This document shows, in pieces, positions 54,801 to 64,000 of a stretch of 64,000 nucleotides of DNA. The notes below the pieces were generated by a model. That model ran no database searches, was not told the DNA's origin, and saw only the letters and a program-made list of their open reading frames with translations. A program made the position numbers and the translations under genes. Position 1 is the stretch's first letter; each line of letters starts with the position of its first letter. Source of the stretch: Flavobacterium foetidum (lineage in GTDB: Bacteria; Bacteroidota; Bacteroidia; Flavobacteriales; Flavobacteriaceae); NCBI RefSeq assembly GCF_004634245.1, contig NZ_SJTF01000003.1, positions 372,001-436,000 on the forward strand. The letters are read 5' to 3'.

Positions 54801-57800
54801 CCAGTTTCCCTTCTGCTCCCACCTCACGCGCCACCGTCGTTACTTGATCCGAGAATGTGGCCAGCGTATCAATCATTTCGTTTATCGTATCTGTAAGCTG
54901 TGCTACCTCTCCTTTAGCATCAATCGATAATTTTTGTTTTAGGTTTCCTTTCGCTACAGAAGTTACGACCTTAGCGATTCCACGTACCTGACCTGTTAAG
55001 TTAGAAGCCATTACGTTTACCGAATCGGTCAAGTCTTTCCAAGTTCCCGCCACACCTTTTACTTCAGACTGTCCTCCCAGTTTTCCTTCTGTACCTACCT
55101 CACGTGCCACACGTGTTACCTCTGACGAAAATGAGTTCAACTGTTCCACCATGGTATTAAAGGTGTTTTTCAAATCCAGGATTTCTCCTTTAACATCTAC
55201 GGTAATTTGTTTAGAAAGGTCACCGTTTGCTACGGCTTTGGTTACTTCGGCAATATTTCGCACCTGACCTGTAAGATTCGATGCCATCTGGTTTACAGAA
55301 TCAGTCAAATCTTTCCACGTTCCAGCAACTCCGGGAACAAAAGCTTGTCCTCCCAATTTACCATCCGTTCCTACCTCACGCGCCACACGAGTCACCTCTG
55401 AAGCGAAGGCTCTAAGCTGATCCACCATTGTATTAACGGTTTCTTTTAATTGCAGAATCTCTCCACGAACGTCGGCTGTAATTTTTTTGGACATATCTCC
55501 GTTGGCTACGGCAATCGTTACTTCGGCGATATTACGTACCTGAGTCGTTAAGTTTCCGGCCATTTGATTTACCGAATCGGTCAAATCTTTCCATGTTCCC
55601 GCAACTCCCGGTACGTTGGCCTGTCCTCCCAGCTTTCCTTCGGTTCCTACCTCACGTGCCACACGAGTCACCTCAGAAGCAAACTCCCGAAGCTGATCTA
55701 CCATCGTATTTAAGGTTTCTTTTAATTGAAGAATCTCGCCACGAACATCTACCGTAATTTTTCGTGACATATCTCCGTTGGCAACCGCAATTGCCACATC
55801 GGCGATATTACGAACTTGTGCAGTAAGATTTCCTGCCATCTGATTTACAGAGTCGGTCAAATCTTTCCACGTTCCCGCTACTCCCGGTACGTTTGCCTGA
55901 CCTCCCAGTTTTCCTTCGGTACCCACCTCACGAGATACACGCGTTACCTCAGAAGCAAAGCCTCGAAGCTGGTCTACCATGGTATTGATGGTATTTTTAA
56001 GTTCTAAGATTTCTCCTTTTACGTCTACTGTAATCTGGAGCGAAAGATCGCCTTTTGCCACCGCGGTAGTTACTTCAGCAATATTACGAACCTGACCCGT
56101 TAAGTTTGATGCCATTTGGTTTACCGAATCGGTCAAATCTTTCCACGTTCCTCCTACTCCTTCTACCTGAGCCTGACCTCCGAGTTTTCCTTCCGTTCCT
56201 ACCTCACGTGCCACACGAGTTACCTCAGAAGCAAATGAGTTCAGCTGGCCCACCATGGTGTTGATGGTATTTTTTAATTCGAGGATTTCTCCTTTGGTAT
56301 CAACAGTAATTTGTCTAGACAAATCGCCTTTTGCCACCGCAGTAGTTACTTCGGCAATGTTACGCACCTGACCTGTTAAATTTGATGCCATCTGATTTAC
56401 AGAATCGGTCAAATCTTTCCACGTTCCGCCGACACCTTTTACTTTGGCTTGACCTCCAAGCTTTCCTTCAGTTCCTACCTCTAACGCCACACGGGTCACC
56501 TCAGAAGAAAATGAATTCAGCTGATCCACCATCGTATTGATGGTTTTCTTTAGTTCCAAAATTTCTCCTTCGGCAACGGCCGTAATTTTTTTAGATAAAT
56601 CTCCATTTGCAACGGCAGTGGTTACCTCTGCAATGTTACGCACCTGACCCGTAAGATTTGATGCCATTTGATTAACCGAATCGGTCAAATCTTTCCAAGT
56701 CCCTCCAACACCTTTTACTTTGGCTTGTCCGCCCAGCTTTCCTTCAGAACCTACCTCGCGCGCTACACGCGTCACCTCGGCACCAAAAGAGTTCAGCTGA
56801 TCCACCATGGTGTTGATGGTATTTTTAAGTTCCAGAATTTCTCCCGCAACGTTTACCGTAATTTTTTTAGAAAGGTCGCCTTTTGCCACAGCCGTTGTTA
56901 CTTCGGCAATATTACGTACCTGACCCGTAAGATTAGATGCCATCTGGTTTACAGAATCGGTCAAGTCTTTCCATACACCGCCAACACCTCGCACTCTGGC
57001 TTGTCCTCCCAGTTTTCCTTCTGACCCTACTTCTACTGCCACACGGGTAACCTCAGAAGAAAAAGAGTTCAGCTGATCCACCATCGTGTTGATGGTATTT
57101 TTTAATTCTAAAATTTCTCCCTTAACGTCAACGGTGATTTTTTTGGACAAATCTCCTTTTGCTACGGCCGTTGTTACATCGGCAATGTTACGCACCTGAC
57201 CCGTTAAGTTAGACGCCATCTGATTTACAGAATCGGTCAAATCTTTCCATGTTCCTCCTACTCCTTTTACTTGTGCTTGTCCGCCAAGTTTCCCTTCAGT
57301 TCCTACCTCACGCGCCACACGGGTAACCTCAGAAGAAAAAGAGTTCAGCTGATCCACCATGGTGTTGATGGTATTTTTTAATTCTAAAATTTCTCCCTTA
57401 ACGTCAACGGTGATTTTTTTGGATAAATCTCCTTTTGCTACGGCAGTTGTTACATCTGCAATATTTCGCACCTGACCCGTTAAGTTAGATGCCATTTTAT
57501 TTACGGAGTCTGTCAAATCTTTCCACACGCCACCAACACCTCTTACTTTGGCCTGACCACCGAGTTTTCCTTCCGTTCCTACCTCTCGCGCCACACGGGT
57601 CACCTCCATCGAAAATAAATTCAGCTGTTTTACCATTCCGTTTACCTCTTTGGCGATTCTGAGAAACTCTCCCTGAAGCGGATTTCCCTCAATAGATAGA
57701 GGCATTTCCTGAGATAAATTTCCTTTTGCCACAGAAGTGATTACGTGTGCAATTTCTATAGTTGGGTGTACAAGGTCTGAAATCAATGTATTGACAGAAT

Positions 57801-58161
57801 CAACACAAGAACTCCATGATCCTCTTGCGCCATCTAGAGCTACTCTGTTGGTCAACTTTCCTTGTTTTCCGATACTTTTCCCAACTTTTTGGAATTCAAA
57901 AACCATACGTTCATTAAGGTCAATGATTTCATTCAAGGTATCGCAAATTGATCTTTTTATACCATTCTGATCCGTTGGGAACCGTTGTGTAAAGTTTCCA
58001 TTTTTAACTTTTAGCAGTATTTTCAAAAACTCTGCGTCAGTCAAAATAGATTCTTCAGCATCAGCTTTTTTAGATTTTGATTTTGAAGATTTTTCTGCCG
58101 TAACTATCGGAAACGCGACAACAGCCTCGTCTCTCTTGCTATTTTCTTTACTTTTTTTCAT
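51805..58161 (-). CDS. Giant soluble hybrid histidine kinase: poly-HAMP - GAF - HK - REC x3
   Basis: The 2118-residue protein has no signal peptide or membrane segment. After a charged start, residues ~40-183 form divergent HAMP-type units. Residues 184-1195 hold eleven near-identical 92-residue HAMP-type repeats ([48 protein letters not shown]). GAF lies at ~1215-1360, a coiled coil at ~1370-1440, HisKA with H1447 ([12 protein letters not shown]), and HATPase ([28 protein letters not shown]). Three receivers have D1781, D1903 and D2050. The plan is that of fungal Nik1-type and bacterial poly-HAMP kinases, in which HAMP arrays relay stress or osmotic signals. Its gene is 48 bp after the receiver gene and probably in one operon. 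Confidence 0.93.
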   Translation of the reverse strand: MKKSKENSKRDEAVVAFPIVTAEKSSKSKSKKADAEESILTDAEFLKILLKVKNGNFTQRFPTDQNGIKRSICDTLNEIIDLNERMVFEFQKVGKSIGKQGKLTNRVALDGARGSWSSCVDSVNTLISDLVHPTIEIAHVITSVAKGNLSQEMPLSIEGNPLQGEFLRIAKEVNGMVKQLNLFSMEVTRVAREVGTEGKLGGQAKVRGVGGVWKDLTDSVNKMASNLTGQVRNIADVTTAVAKGDLSKKITVDVKGEILELKNTINTMVDQLNSFSSEVTRVAREVGTEGKLGGQAQVKGVGGTWKDLTDSVNQMASNLTGQVRNIADVTTAVAKGDLSKKITVDVKGEILELKNTINTMVDQLNSFSSEVTRVAVEVGSEGKLGGQARVRGVGGVWKDLTDSVNQMASNLTGQVRNIAEVTTAVAKGDLSKKITVNVAGEILELKNTINTMVDQLNSFGAEVTRVAREVGSEGKLGGQAKVKGVGGTWKDLTDSVNQMASNLTGQVRNIAEVTTAVANGDLSKKITAVAEGEILELKKTINTMVDQLNSFSSEVTRVALEVGTEGKLGGQAKVKGVGGTWKDLTDSVNQMASNLTGQVRNIAEVTTAVAKGDLSRQITVDTKGEILELKNTINTMVGQLNSFASEVTRVAREVGTEGKLGGQAQVEGVGGTWKDLTDSVNQMASNLTGQVRNIAEVTTAVAKGDLSLQITVDVKGEILELKNTINTMVDQLRGFASEVTRVSREVGTEGKLGGQANVPGVAGTWKDLTDSVNQMAGNLTAQVRNIADVAIAVANGDMSRKITVDVRGEILQLKETLNTMVDQLREFASEVTRVAREVGTEGKLGGQANVPGVAGTWKDLTDSVNQMAGNLTTQVRNIAEVTIAVANGDMSKKITADVRGEILQLKETVNTMVDQLRAFASEVTRVAREVGTDGKLGGQAFVPGVAGTWKDLTDSVNQMASNLTGQVRNIAEVTKAVANGDLSKQITVDVKGEILDLKNTFNTMVEQLNSFSSEVTRVAREVGTEGKLGGQSEVKGVAGTWKDLTDSVNVMASNLTGQVRGIAKVVTSVAKGNLKQKLSIDAKGEVAQLTDTINEMIDTLATFSDQVTTVAREVGAEGKLGGQANVPGASGTWKNLTENVNQLAANLTTQVRAISEVASAVTQGDLTRTIGVEAKGEVEALKDTINQMISNLKATTLRNQEQDWLKSNLAKFTQMLQGQKELNSVTKKILSELATVVTAQHGLFYILQEDEDFMDSKLNLIASYAYIKRKNSPTQYAMGEGLIGQVAVEKERIILSNVPKDYIRINSGLGDAKPKDVIILPVLFEGRLKAVIELASLDTFSQTHLDFLEGLTESIGIVLNTIESNSRTEELLVQSQSLANELKSQQEVLKNTNEELEEKAILLANQKEEVELKNQEVEVARKALEEKADQLTLTSKYKSEFLANMSHELRTPLNSLQILANELIANRDGNLSEKQIQFAKTINSCGDDLIQLINDILDLSKIESGYISVDYNPISFVEISRFVESTFNPIAAAKHLRFKIEMDEELPEMMETDSQRLNQILKNLLSNSFKFTEKGEVQLKIYKANNNWKINNLSLENAEAVVAFEISDTGIGISKEKQNIIFEAFQQAEGSTSRKYGGTGLGLSISRGLSDLLGGSIELESDTNVGSKFTLFLPLQYVDISEIANIDVTEEQDVKGRIKSLPSEKFNRSDIDLFFVDEVGDDRTDIKPEDKVLLIAEDNLTFAKIMLEQAHVNGIKAIVTTKGNDVIDFINQFNPHAITMDLNMPDTSGWKILDRLKTDFNLRHIPVYIISGEDERNKGLKRGARNFFLKPVKNDSLSYLFNDIHDFKNKKVKNLLVVDDNPQELERIVSAVSGDDITVFSAKTAAEAVTLLREKSFDCIILDLVLPDADGLDLITDLENNIAGQETAIIVHSAGDLTKKQKLRLNRFAHSIITKSAVSMDELIDQTALFMHRVHKELPLEMRKKIESFYLKEDVLSGKKVLLVDDDVRNLFALTTALERYNLEVISAESGQEAIDILNQDESIDIVLMDIMMPEMDGYETMKRIRKEERHKDLTIIAVTAKAMKGDRQRCIESGASDYMTKPVNVEQLSSLMRVWLK
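54577..57612 (-). repeat. Eleven tandem 276-bp coding repeats
   Basis: This exact multiple (11 x 276 bp) encodes residues 184-1195 of the giant kinase. Each unit opens with (S/A)[11 protein letters not shown] and includes two HAMP-like halves (about 46 residues each). Variation is concentrated after GGQ ([24 protein letters not shown]), which marks three subgroups of units. The DNA copies are similar enough for recombination. Confidence 0.9.
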
Positions 58162-58209
58162 ATTCCCAATTCTTTATCGAATAGTTAAAAAAATCTGATC
58201 ATTAATTTG

Positions 58210-58641
58210 TTAGATACTTTCGTCAAGAAGTATTTTTCTCAAATGAAACTGCACAAAAGCGTCCATCGAATCCAGCCTTTTTGTGTTTTCTGTATAGTTC
58301 AAAGGCTTGATAATATAGCCTGAGATACCCAGTTCTTCGGCTTCGGCTCTATCTCTTCCTTCAGAAGAAGTAGTCATGATGAAGACTTTCAAATCTTTTA
58401 GTTTTTCGTCTTCCCGAATGACTTGCAGAAATTCTATTCCGTTCATTCTTGGCATGTTAATATCTAATAAGATAACATCTGGAACCAGGCCGATACTTTC
58501 ATCCCTTAAAATTCGCAGTGCTTCAATACCGTTATAAGCTGTATAAAGCATATACTCGCTTTCTATTTTCTTTAAAGACCTTTCGACACTAATAATGTCC
58601 AATTCATCGTCTTCTATCAGTAAGATTGTTGGTTTTTTCAT
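58210..58641 (-). CDS. Single-domain response regulator (CheY-like, Rcp1 type)
   Basis: The 143-residue protein is a lone receiver: acidic pocket LLIEDDELD, phosphoacceptor D60 in VILLDINMPRMNG, T/S in FIMTTSSEG and K in YIIKPLNY. The length is slightly above a minimal receiver, as in Rcp1-type partners of phytochrome-like kinases. It starts 2 bp after the stop of the upstream membrane kinase, so the two form a cognate pair. It has no output domain and must act by protein contact or phosphotransfer. Confidence 0.93.
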   Translation of the reverse strand: MKKPTILLIEDDELDIISVERSLKKIESEYMLYTAYNGIEALRILRDESIGLVPDVILLDINMPRMNGIEFLQVIREDEKLKDLKVFIMTTSSEGRDRAEAEELGISGYIIKPLNYTENTKRLDSMDAFVQFHLRKILLDESI

Positions 58642-58643
58642 AA

Positions 58644-60086
58644 TTAGTTATTTCTCCATGTAAAAATAAATTCACTGCCCTTGCCTACCTCCGATTTGAC
58701 AATGATTTTTTCGTCCTGATCGTCAATAATTTTTTTAACAATTGCGAGTCCCACACCAGTACTTTCCTGTTCGTCTTGTTCTCTGAGTGTCTGAAATATT
58801 TCAAATATTTTCTGATGGTATTCTACCGCAATTCCGATTCCGTTGTCCTTTACCGAAAACTCATAATAGGAACTTCTTTTCCTGCAGGTAATCTCGATTG
58901 TTGCATCTTCCTGAGGCGTGTACTTTACTGCATTACTGATCAAATTGGCAAACACTTGTTCTAGTTTGATTTGTTCGGTGTATAAATTGGGCAGATTTCC
59001 TATTTCTAATTTAAAATTTCTCGGAACAATAGAATCGGCGATTTCATGAACCAGCGCATTGGTATCAATATGTTCAGAAGGCACCTTTCTATTTAATCTG
59101 GCATAGTCGAGCAGACCGTTAATCAGGGCTTCCATTCGTCGAGTTTTTTGGGGAATAATTCTCAGATATCTTTTAAGATCTGGAGACAATTCTTTTTCAT
59201 GATCTTCATGAATCCAGCTTACAACATTATGAATTCCGCGTATAGGCGCCTTGAGGTCATGCGAAACCACATAAGCAAACTTGTTGAGTTCGTCATTTCG
59301 ATTTCTGAGCTCATGAATATTTTTGTCCAATTTACTCGACATGCTGTTGAGCGAAACCGTTAATGCGGTCAATTCATCATTTCTTGTATCTTTTACCTTA
59401 GTAAAATTTCCTTTTGCGATATTTTCTGCCAGCTTTACCATCGAAGTAATTCTTCTATTGATGATGAACATAATAAAAACAGTACTTAAAATTCCGACTA
59501 TAACAGTAAGCGTCAGAAAGATAAGCGAAAATGTCCGAGCGTACTTTAACGAAGTAAGCAACGTATCGGTATGATGTTTCCTGCGTCTATATTCTATGCG
59601 ATCAAATCTTGAAAACTTATCTGAAATCTCATCGTTGATTTTCTTTCCGACATGTTTTTTTAACGAATTCTCAAAGAGATTCTCATAAGATTTTGGTGCT
59701 TCTTTTCTGGCCTTTATCATTTCTGTCGAATAAAGCAGCCAATTATTGTGAAGGGTGCTAATCGAATCTAAAATGGAGCGCTGCCTATTATTGTTTCCAA
59801 TTCGACGACGTTGTTCTTTGATAAGAAGCGGCACATAACTAAGACCTTTAAAATACGAGGTCAGAAAAGTGCGGTCGTCTGTTAGCAGATAACCGCGAAA
59901 AGCGCTCTGCATATCAATAATCGCTTTATGGGTTTTATTAGAATTACGTATAATTTCTTCTGATCTTGCCAAAAACTTCGAGTTACGATGCACCTTGTTA
60001 GACAGCATATAATTGGTATATGAGTCGGCAACAGACAGCAAAATTATCAAAGTAAATGCTGCAAGTATTTGAGTAGATAATTTCAT
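58644..60086 (-). CDS. Membrane sensor histidine kinase (CHASE3 - HAMP - HisKA - HATPase)
   Basis: The 480-residue protein has TM1 (~7-25), a periplasmic CHASE3-type domain (~30-180; FRGYLLTDDRTFLTSYF), TM2 (~185-210), HAMP (~211-262), HisKA with H276 (AYVVSHDLKAPIRGIHN) and HATPase (NLISNAVKYTPQ, DNGIGIAVEYHQKIF, STGVGLAIVKKI). CHASE3 domains sense unidentified extracellular signals. The kinase is paired with the receiver 2 bp downstream. It lies 110 bp after the other receiver gene, with no clear promoter in between. Confidence 0.93.
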   Translation of the reverse strand: MKLSTQILAAFTLIILLSVADSYTNYMLSNKVHRNSKFLARSEEIIRNSNKTHKAIIDMQSAFRGYLLTDDRTFLTSYFKGLSYVPLLIKEQRRRIGNNNRQRSILDSISTLHNNWLLYSTEMIKARKEAPKSYENLFENSLKKHVGKKINDEISDKFSRFDRIEYRRRKHHTDTLLTSLKYARTFSLIFLTLTVIVGILSTVFIMFIINRRITSMVKLAENIAKGNFTKVKDTRNDELTALTVSLNSMSSKLDKNIHELRNRNDELNKFAYVVSHDLKAPIRGIHNVVSWIHEDHEKELSPDLKRYLRIIPQKTRRMEALINGLLDYARLNRKVPSEHIDTNALVHEIADSIVPRNFKLEIGNLPNLYTEQIKLEQVFANLISNAVKYTPQEDATIEITCRKRSSYYEFSVKDNGIGIAVEYHQKIFEIFQTLREQDEQESTGVGLAIVKKIIDDQDEKIIVKSEVGKGSEFIFTWRNN

Positions 60087-60196
60087 TTACTTAAACTAAA
60101 TATCTGTTTCATAGTGCTTGACCTTATTTAACAATCCTTTAAAAAGCTTTTTTAAAGATTTATGAATTCTAAACTAAGAATCTGTAACAATACTAT

Positions 60197-60580
60197 TTAA
60201 CCTGCAAAAGCATATCGGCTTAAGATTTTCTTTAAGTCATTAAAATTATTTGGTTTTGAAATAAACTCATGAGCACCGTATGACTTGGCTTCACGAATAA
60301 TATCATCCAGCTGCGAAGTCGAAAAAATAATAACTGGAATTTCTTTAAGATTTTCTTCTTTTTTTATTTCTGTCAAAAACTCCAGTCCGGACATGATCGG
60401 CATATTTAAATCCAGAAAAATTACATCGGGGTGTATCTCTTTTTCAATCAATTGGCGAAGTGCTTCAACAGGATTACAGATAGAAGTATAAGATGCTGTC
60501 GAAACCTCTTCTAAGGCTTCCATAAACAATTCACAATCATCAAAATCGTCGTCGATCTGCAATATATTAGTGTAAGTCAT
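60197..60580 (-). CDS. Single-domain response regulator
   Basis: The 127-residue protein is a receiver only: LQIDDDFDDCELF, D57 in VIFLDLNMPIMSG, S/T in IIFSTSQLD and K in EFISKPNNF. It is the first gene of the signalling cluster, upstream of the CHASE3 kinase. The partner is not evident. I found no clear TAnnTTTG promoter box upstream. Confidence 0.92.
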   Translation of the reverse strand: MTYTNILQIDDDFDDCELFMEALEEVSTASYTSICNPVEALRQLIEKEIHPDVIFLDLNMPIMSGLEFLTEIKKEENLKEIPVIIFSTSQLDDIIREAKSYGAHEFISKPNNFNDLKKILSRYAFAG

Positions 60581-61039
60581 GGTATTATTTTTTATGTTTT
60601 TAGGTATATGTTTTTATGATTCAACTAGTTGTTGCAACCAATCCTCTTTTAAAATAATCTTTTGACTTTATAAGTAAACAGACCAGCGTACATTCTTTAA
60701 TTCTTATTATCCAATAAAATTTTGAATTTTAAATGAATAATCTACCAAAAGAATTTGCATTTTTTATAATAAACCGAACAGATTGTGTTAAAAGACAATA
60801 CTAAAGCCACTTAACTATGCAGCAGTTTTAGAACATGTCCTGCTACAGTGCAGGAACAAATATTATGTTTTTGTATTTCTAAGCTCTTATATAATAATCG
60901 CCAAAACTTATAAAATTCACACATTTCGAATCGAAATTCTGAAACTTGGATTTAATCCAAAAGAAAAGGATGGGCATTATATTTTGCTCATCCTTATCCA
61001 TTTAACTAATTTAACCAACGTATCTAAAAATAAAACTCT
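60581..61039. other. 459-bp gene-free region
   Basis: No coding sequence seen. It holds a small hairpin TCCTGC-TACAGT-GCAGGA (60838-60855) of unknown role and the exporter-operon terminator at 60966-60995. The rest is AT-rich. Confidence 0.5.
60966..60995 (-). terminator. Rho-independent terminator of the exporter operon
   Basis: Arms AAGGATGGGC and GCTCATCCTT pair with one mismatch around a 10-nt loop. On the minus strand a TTTTCTTTT run follows. It lies 44 nt past the TolC stop. Confidence 0.8.
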
Positions 61040-62437
61040 TTAATCTGGATTTGCTAGAATTCTATACAATGCCGCATTTGAGATATAGAATTGATTTTCT
61101 ATACTAATTTGCGACAATTTTGCACTTACCAGATTGTTCTCCCGCGAATTGATAAGAAATATTGAACTTTCTCCAAATGAGAATAATTTTTCTTCAGAAT
61201 TAAGCATCATTGTATAATCATTTACAAGTTCGTCAATTACTGATTTTTGTTTTCTCAGAGACGTAATTTCCGTTTGTTGCGCCTTGATCTTATTTTTTAA
61301 TTCTAAACGTTGTTGTCCTATATCGAATTTTAAATCCTGAATTTTAATTTTAGCCATTTTTAAGCTTCCACGTTCTTTTCTTAAAAAAATCGGAAAACTG
61401 AAATCTATATTGAACTTATAATCATCTGCATTGAAGGTATCAAAATAAGACGGTTCTGAAATATAATTGTAGCCCACGTTGATTTTTGGAAGCAGCGCAT
61501 TTGCCTTGAGCTGTCGGTTGACTTCGAGAATAGAAAGTTTGCTTTCTAAAGCCTGCATTTTTGGATGCGTATCTAAAGACTCCACATTTACCATCATGGT
61601 ATCTGTTTTGAGTGTTTCTTCTACAGTCTGAATTAAATCTTGTTCTGGCCTAACCATATCATCAAGCTCGACCGGCACATTCTCAATCCATAAATAATTA
61701 GACAAATTCAGTTTTGCTTTTGCTAGTTTCAGATTAGCATTTTCTACATTAAGTTCTCTGTTTCGTACTGTGATTTTGGCTTCAACACTATCTATAGATG
61801 GCGAATCTCCCAATTCAATAAGCTTTTTAACGCCCTGGAAACGAGTGCTCGCAAAGCCAAGATATCTTTTGTATAATTCGGCTTCATTATAACTTTTACG
61901 CCATTCAAAATAGGCTTCACTGGCTTTGTACAGAACTTCAATAGCTCTAAGCTTACGTTCAGCATCGCTTAGTCTCAATTGCAGTTTTCCTTCTCTTACG
62001 TCTGCCATTCGCTGGTTTATAAACATGCCTTGTCCTAAAGCAACGCTGATTCCTAGAGAAGTCAATCCTGCTTCTGGAGTACGATTCTGCGGATTATAGT
62101 ATTGCCCGTCTGTATCATCAAATCCTGCCTTTATTTCGACTCCGTACCAAGTCGGAATTTTAAAACTGCTGTTCAGGATTGAATAATATTCTGTTCCTTT
62201 AAATTCTTTTTTATTGTAATCGACTTCAATTTTAGGATCAAATCCGCCACGGGCTGTCATGAGTTTAGCTTGAGCACTACTAACTTCAAGATCAGCCTGT
62301 TTTACTAGCGGATGATATTTTTTGACATAACCGAGGAACTCGCTAAAGCTTAATTCTTCTTTATTGAAATCCTGACTATGCAATTGAAAAAAACCAAACA
62401 AGAATAAAAAAGAAAATATTTTTATACTGTTTCTCAT
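61040..62437 (-). CDS. TolC-family outer-membrane efflux protein
   Basis: The 465-residue protein has signal peptide MRNSIKIFSFLFLFGFFQLHS. Two long helical repeats of the OEP type follow, with typical N-terminal LSFSEFLGYVKKYHPLVKQADLEVSSAQAKL split over residues 29-60, and C-terminal SSIFLINSRENNLVSAKLSQI. It would form the outer-membrane channel of a type I-like export system. Its start is 1 bp after the HlyD stop. A terminator lies downstream. Confidence 0.9.
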   Translation of the reverse strand: MRNSIKIFSFLFLFGFFQLHSQDFNKEELSFSEFLGYVKKYHPLVKQADLEVSSAQAKLMTARGGFDPKIEVDYNKKEFKGTEYYSILNSSFKIPTWYGVEIKAGFDDTDGQYYNPQNRTPEAGLTSLGISVALGQGMFINQRMADVREGKLQLRLSDAERKLRAIEVLYKASEAYFEWRKSYNEAELYKRYLGFASTRFQGVKKLIELGDSPSIDSVEAKITVRNRELNVENANLKLAKAKLNLSNYLWIENVPVELDDMVRPEQDLIQTVEETLKTDTMMVNVESLDTHPKMQALESKLSILEVNRQLKANALLPKINVGYNYISEPSYFDTFNADDYKFNIDFSFPIFLRKERGSLKMAKIKIQDLKFDIGQQRLELKNKIKAQQTEITSLRKQKSVIDELVNDYTMMLNSEEKLFSFGESSIFLINSRENNLVSAKLSQISIENQFYISNAALYRILANPD

Positions 62438-62438
62438 T

Positions 62439-63791
62439 TTACTTTTTCTCCTTTCCTTTTGTTTCCTTTTCGCCTGAATTATAGTAGTTTGGCGGAAAAC
62501 CGTTCAGATTTCGCCATATTTCGTACCATACCGGAACCGTTTCCAGCAATGCAATACTCTGTGCTCCTGCACCAATACTCAATTCTTTCGGCCATTTATG
62601 ATCTTTTCCATCTGGTGAAACCAAAATTCTGTATTTGCCATTGGCGCTTATAAAGTTTTCTATAGCCACTACGCGGCCTCCAAAAGTTCCGTAAGACAAT
62701 CCCGGCCAGCCCGAAAATACAATTCTCGGCCATCCGTCAAACCAAACGCGCACTTTTGCGCCACGGTGTACTAGCGGCAAATCTATCGGATCTACAAAAG
62801 TCTCTACAGCAATATCATAACTTGCTGGCATAATGCTAATAATTGGTGTCCCTTCTTTGATTGTTTCTCCAAGACCCGCCAACAAGGCACGGTTTACATA
62901 ACCGCTCTGAGGTGCTGTAATATAATACAAACCGCTTCTTAACCTATAATTGGTATATTGGTTCTGCAGCTTGTTTACCTGTGCTTCGGTATCATACTGC
63001 GTGCTTAGTGCAGTAAACTTGTCGCTTCTTGATTTCGAAATTTTCTCAGAATATTCAGCCGTAATTCGGTTTACCTCGACTTTAGCATTAATTAATTCGT
63101 TTTTGCTGCTTAAGAGTTTGTTTTGCTGCGTAATAATATATGCTTCAGATTCTTGCAGTTTTAATCTTTTCTGCTCCACATCTGTAAGCGGTTTCAAACC
63201 TTCTTTATTTAATGCCGTAGAACGATCAAACTGCGTTTTGGCAATTCTCAACTGCGTTTTAACAGCCTCAAGATCCATACTGTCGCTTTTTATCTTAAGC
63301 TGCGCCTGTCTGATTTTGTTTTGGGCCTGTTGCAGTTTTAACTCTCTTTCAGCATTTAAAGACTGTGCCTGAACATCAAGAGAGCTTACTTTGTCTCCAT
63401 AAGATTCTAGCGCCATCTTTTTTGCTTCTACCTGATCTTTGGTATTTCCAACCAAATTAGGATCAAGGTAATCTTCTTTTACCTCAGAAATAAAAAGAAT
63501 CGTATCTCCTTTTTTTACATAATCTCCCTCCTGAACATACCATTTCTCGATACGTCCTGCAATCGCGTTATGAACAGTCTGAGGTCTTTGATCTGGCTTT
63601 AAAGTCGTAACAGAACCGCTGCCCGAAATATTTTGTGTCCAAGGCAGAAAAAGGCAGGCAGCACAAAAAATCAAAAATACGACAATAACTCTGTTTAAAA
63701 TTTTATAATGAGGTCTTCGGGCAACGCTGGTTATAGAAGCGTATTTTCCCGGCGTTATCAATACATGATTATCTTTTGATATATTGAGCAT
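62439..63791 (-). CDS. HlyD-family membrane fusion (adaptor) protein
   Basis: The 450-residue inner-membrane protein has one TM segment (~35-52, VVFLIFCAACLFLPW). A split biotinyl-lipoyl domain (VHNAIAGRIEKWYVQEGDYVKKG) follows, then a long coiled coil (~120-290), and the second lipoyl half (APQSGYVNRALLAGLGETIKEG). The C-terminal beta barrel contains RGAKVRVWFDGWPR. It joins the ABC protein to TolC. It begins 2 bp after the ABC gene stop, so ABC-HlyD-TolC is one operon. Cargo not identifiable in this window. Confidence 0.9.
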   Translation of the reverse strand: MLNISKDNHVLITPGKYASITSVARRPHYKILNRVIVVFLIFCAACLFLPWTQNISGSGSVTTLKPDQRPQTVHNAIAGRIEKWYVQEGDYVKKGDTILFISEVKEDYLDPNLVGNTKDQVEAKKMALESYGDKVSSLDVQAQSLNAERELKLQQAQNKIRQAQLKIKSDSMDLEAVKTQLRIAKTQFDRSTALNKEGLKPLTDVEQKRLKLQESEAYIITQQNKLLSSKNELINAKVEVNRITAEYSEKISKSRSDKFTALSTQYDTEAQVNKLQNQYTNYRLRSGLYYITAPQSGYVNRALLAGLGETIKEGTPIISIMPASYDIAVETFVDPIDLPLVHRGAKVRVWFDGWPRIVFSGWPGLSYGTFGGRVVAIENFISANGKYRILVSPDGKDHKWPKELSIGAGAQSIALLETVPVWYEIWRNLNGFPPNYYNSGEKETKGKEKK

Positions 63792-63793
63792 GA

Positions 63794-64000
63794 TTAAAGC
63801 TTTATGTCGTTAATAATTTTTCCGTCGTCAATCGTGATCATACGGTTGCATTTGTTCTTCCAGATATCGCTTTTAGAAGTTACAATTACCGTCCAGTCAT
63901 TTTCTTCAGAAAGTAAAAAATCAATTATTTTACCAGAAGTCAATTCATCCATCTTATCAACTGGATCTTCGAGGAATAAAATATTAGGTTTATGAACAAT
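63794..64000 (-). CDS. C-terminal end of an ABC transporter ATP-binding protein (cut by window edge)
   Basis: The last 68 codons are visible on the minus strand, ending at a TAA (63794-63796). They read KPNILFLEDPVDKMDELTSG (Walker B with E after the D-equivalent position LFLED), then DWTVIVTSKSDIWKNKCNR and ITIDDGKIINDIKL. This is the D-loop, H-loop region and tail of an ABC nucleotide-binding domain. The usual H-loop histidine is replaced by K in TSKSDIW, which is atypical. The N-terminal part, probably with a membrane domain, lies outside the window. It is the energy unit of the HlyD-TolC exporter. Confidence 0.8.
   Translation of the reverse strand: MVHKPNILFLEDPVDKMDELTSGKIIDFLLSEENDWTVIVTSKSDIWKNKCNRMITIDDGKIINDIKL

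Noticed and set aside
54577..57612. Regular 276-bp array resembling a large repeat locus such as CRISPR
   Set aside because: The repeat unit is in frame and encodes HAMP-type domains; there are no unique spacers.
60838..60855. TCCTGC-TACAGT-GCAGGA as another copy of the PUL operator
   Set aside because: It is an inverted repeat, not a direct repeat; no half-site GGATAC and no -7 box at 19 bp.
1..64000. tRNA, rRNA, insertion sequences or phage genes
   Set aside because: I looked for cloverleaf tails, rRNA blocks and transposase motifs and saw none.

Overview
The window is a chromosomal segment of a Flavobacterium-like Bacteroidota bacterium. This follows from the low GC content, paired SusC/SusD outer-membrane glycan importers, -7 promoter boxes of the Bacteroidota form TAnnTTTG without clear Shine-Dalgarno sites, and intergenic palindromes of the kind seen in flavobacterial genomes. 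About 50 kb is one large pectin polysaccharide utilization locus (PUL). Its enzyme set fits rhamnogalacturonan I (RG-I), probably with galactose-, arabinose- or uronate-bearing side chains.

Layout. 1-94: a coding start running off the left edge, perhaps an ECF sigma factor. 365-11542 (minus): DUF4450 protein, six-hairpin glycosidase, PL11 rhamnogalacturonan lyase, GH28 and GH43-like protein, closed by a terminator at 302-333. 11788-17708 (plus): acetylesterase, GH2 and a two-domain acetylesterase. 17951-29565 (minus): sialate-O-acetylesterase-like protein, GH43-like, rhamnose mutarotase, GH105, PL22-like lyase, GH43-like, GH28 and GH115. 29796-40194 (minus): two consecutive SusC/SusD pairs, each with its own promoter and terminator. 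40654-50448 (plus): GH106, GH105, GH2, an alpha/beta-hydrolase-GH43 fusion and a GntR-type regulator. 50445-60580 (minus): a signalling cluster of three histidine kinases and two free receiver proteins, including a 2118-residue soluble hybrid kinase with eleven near-identical 92-residue HAMP-type repeats. 61040-64000 (minus): TolC, HlyD and a truncated ABC protein of a type I-like exporter.

How the PUL would work (inference from families): surface endo-enzymes and deacetylases open RG-I, SusC/D pairs import oligosaccharides, and periplasmic GH106, GH105, GH2, GH28, GH43, GH115 and PL22-like enzymes take them to monosaccharides. RhaM then presents L-rhamnose in the right anomer.

The strongest new observation is regulatory. 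A direct repeat, CAGGATAC-NN-CAGGATAC (10-bp period), lies upstream of all six outward-facing PUL transcription units. At five of them a TAnnTTT(G/A) box follows the inner half-site at exactly 19 bp, so the half-site sits where the -33 TTG would be. This looks like the operator of one activator coordinating the whole PUL. No hybrid two-component or AraC-type regulator is visible here; the only DNA-binding regulator in the PUL is the GntR-type protein.
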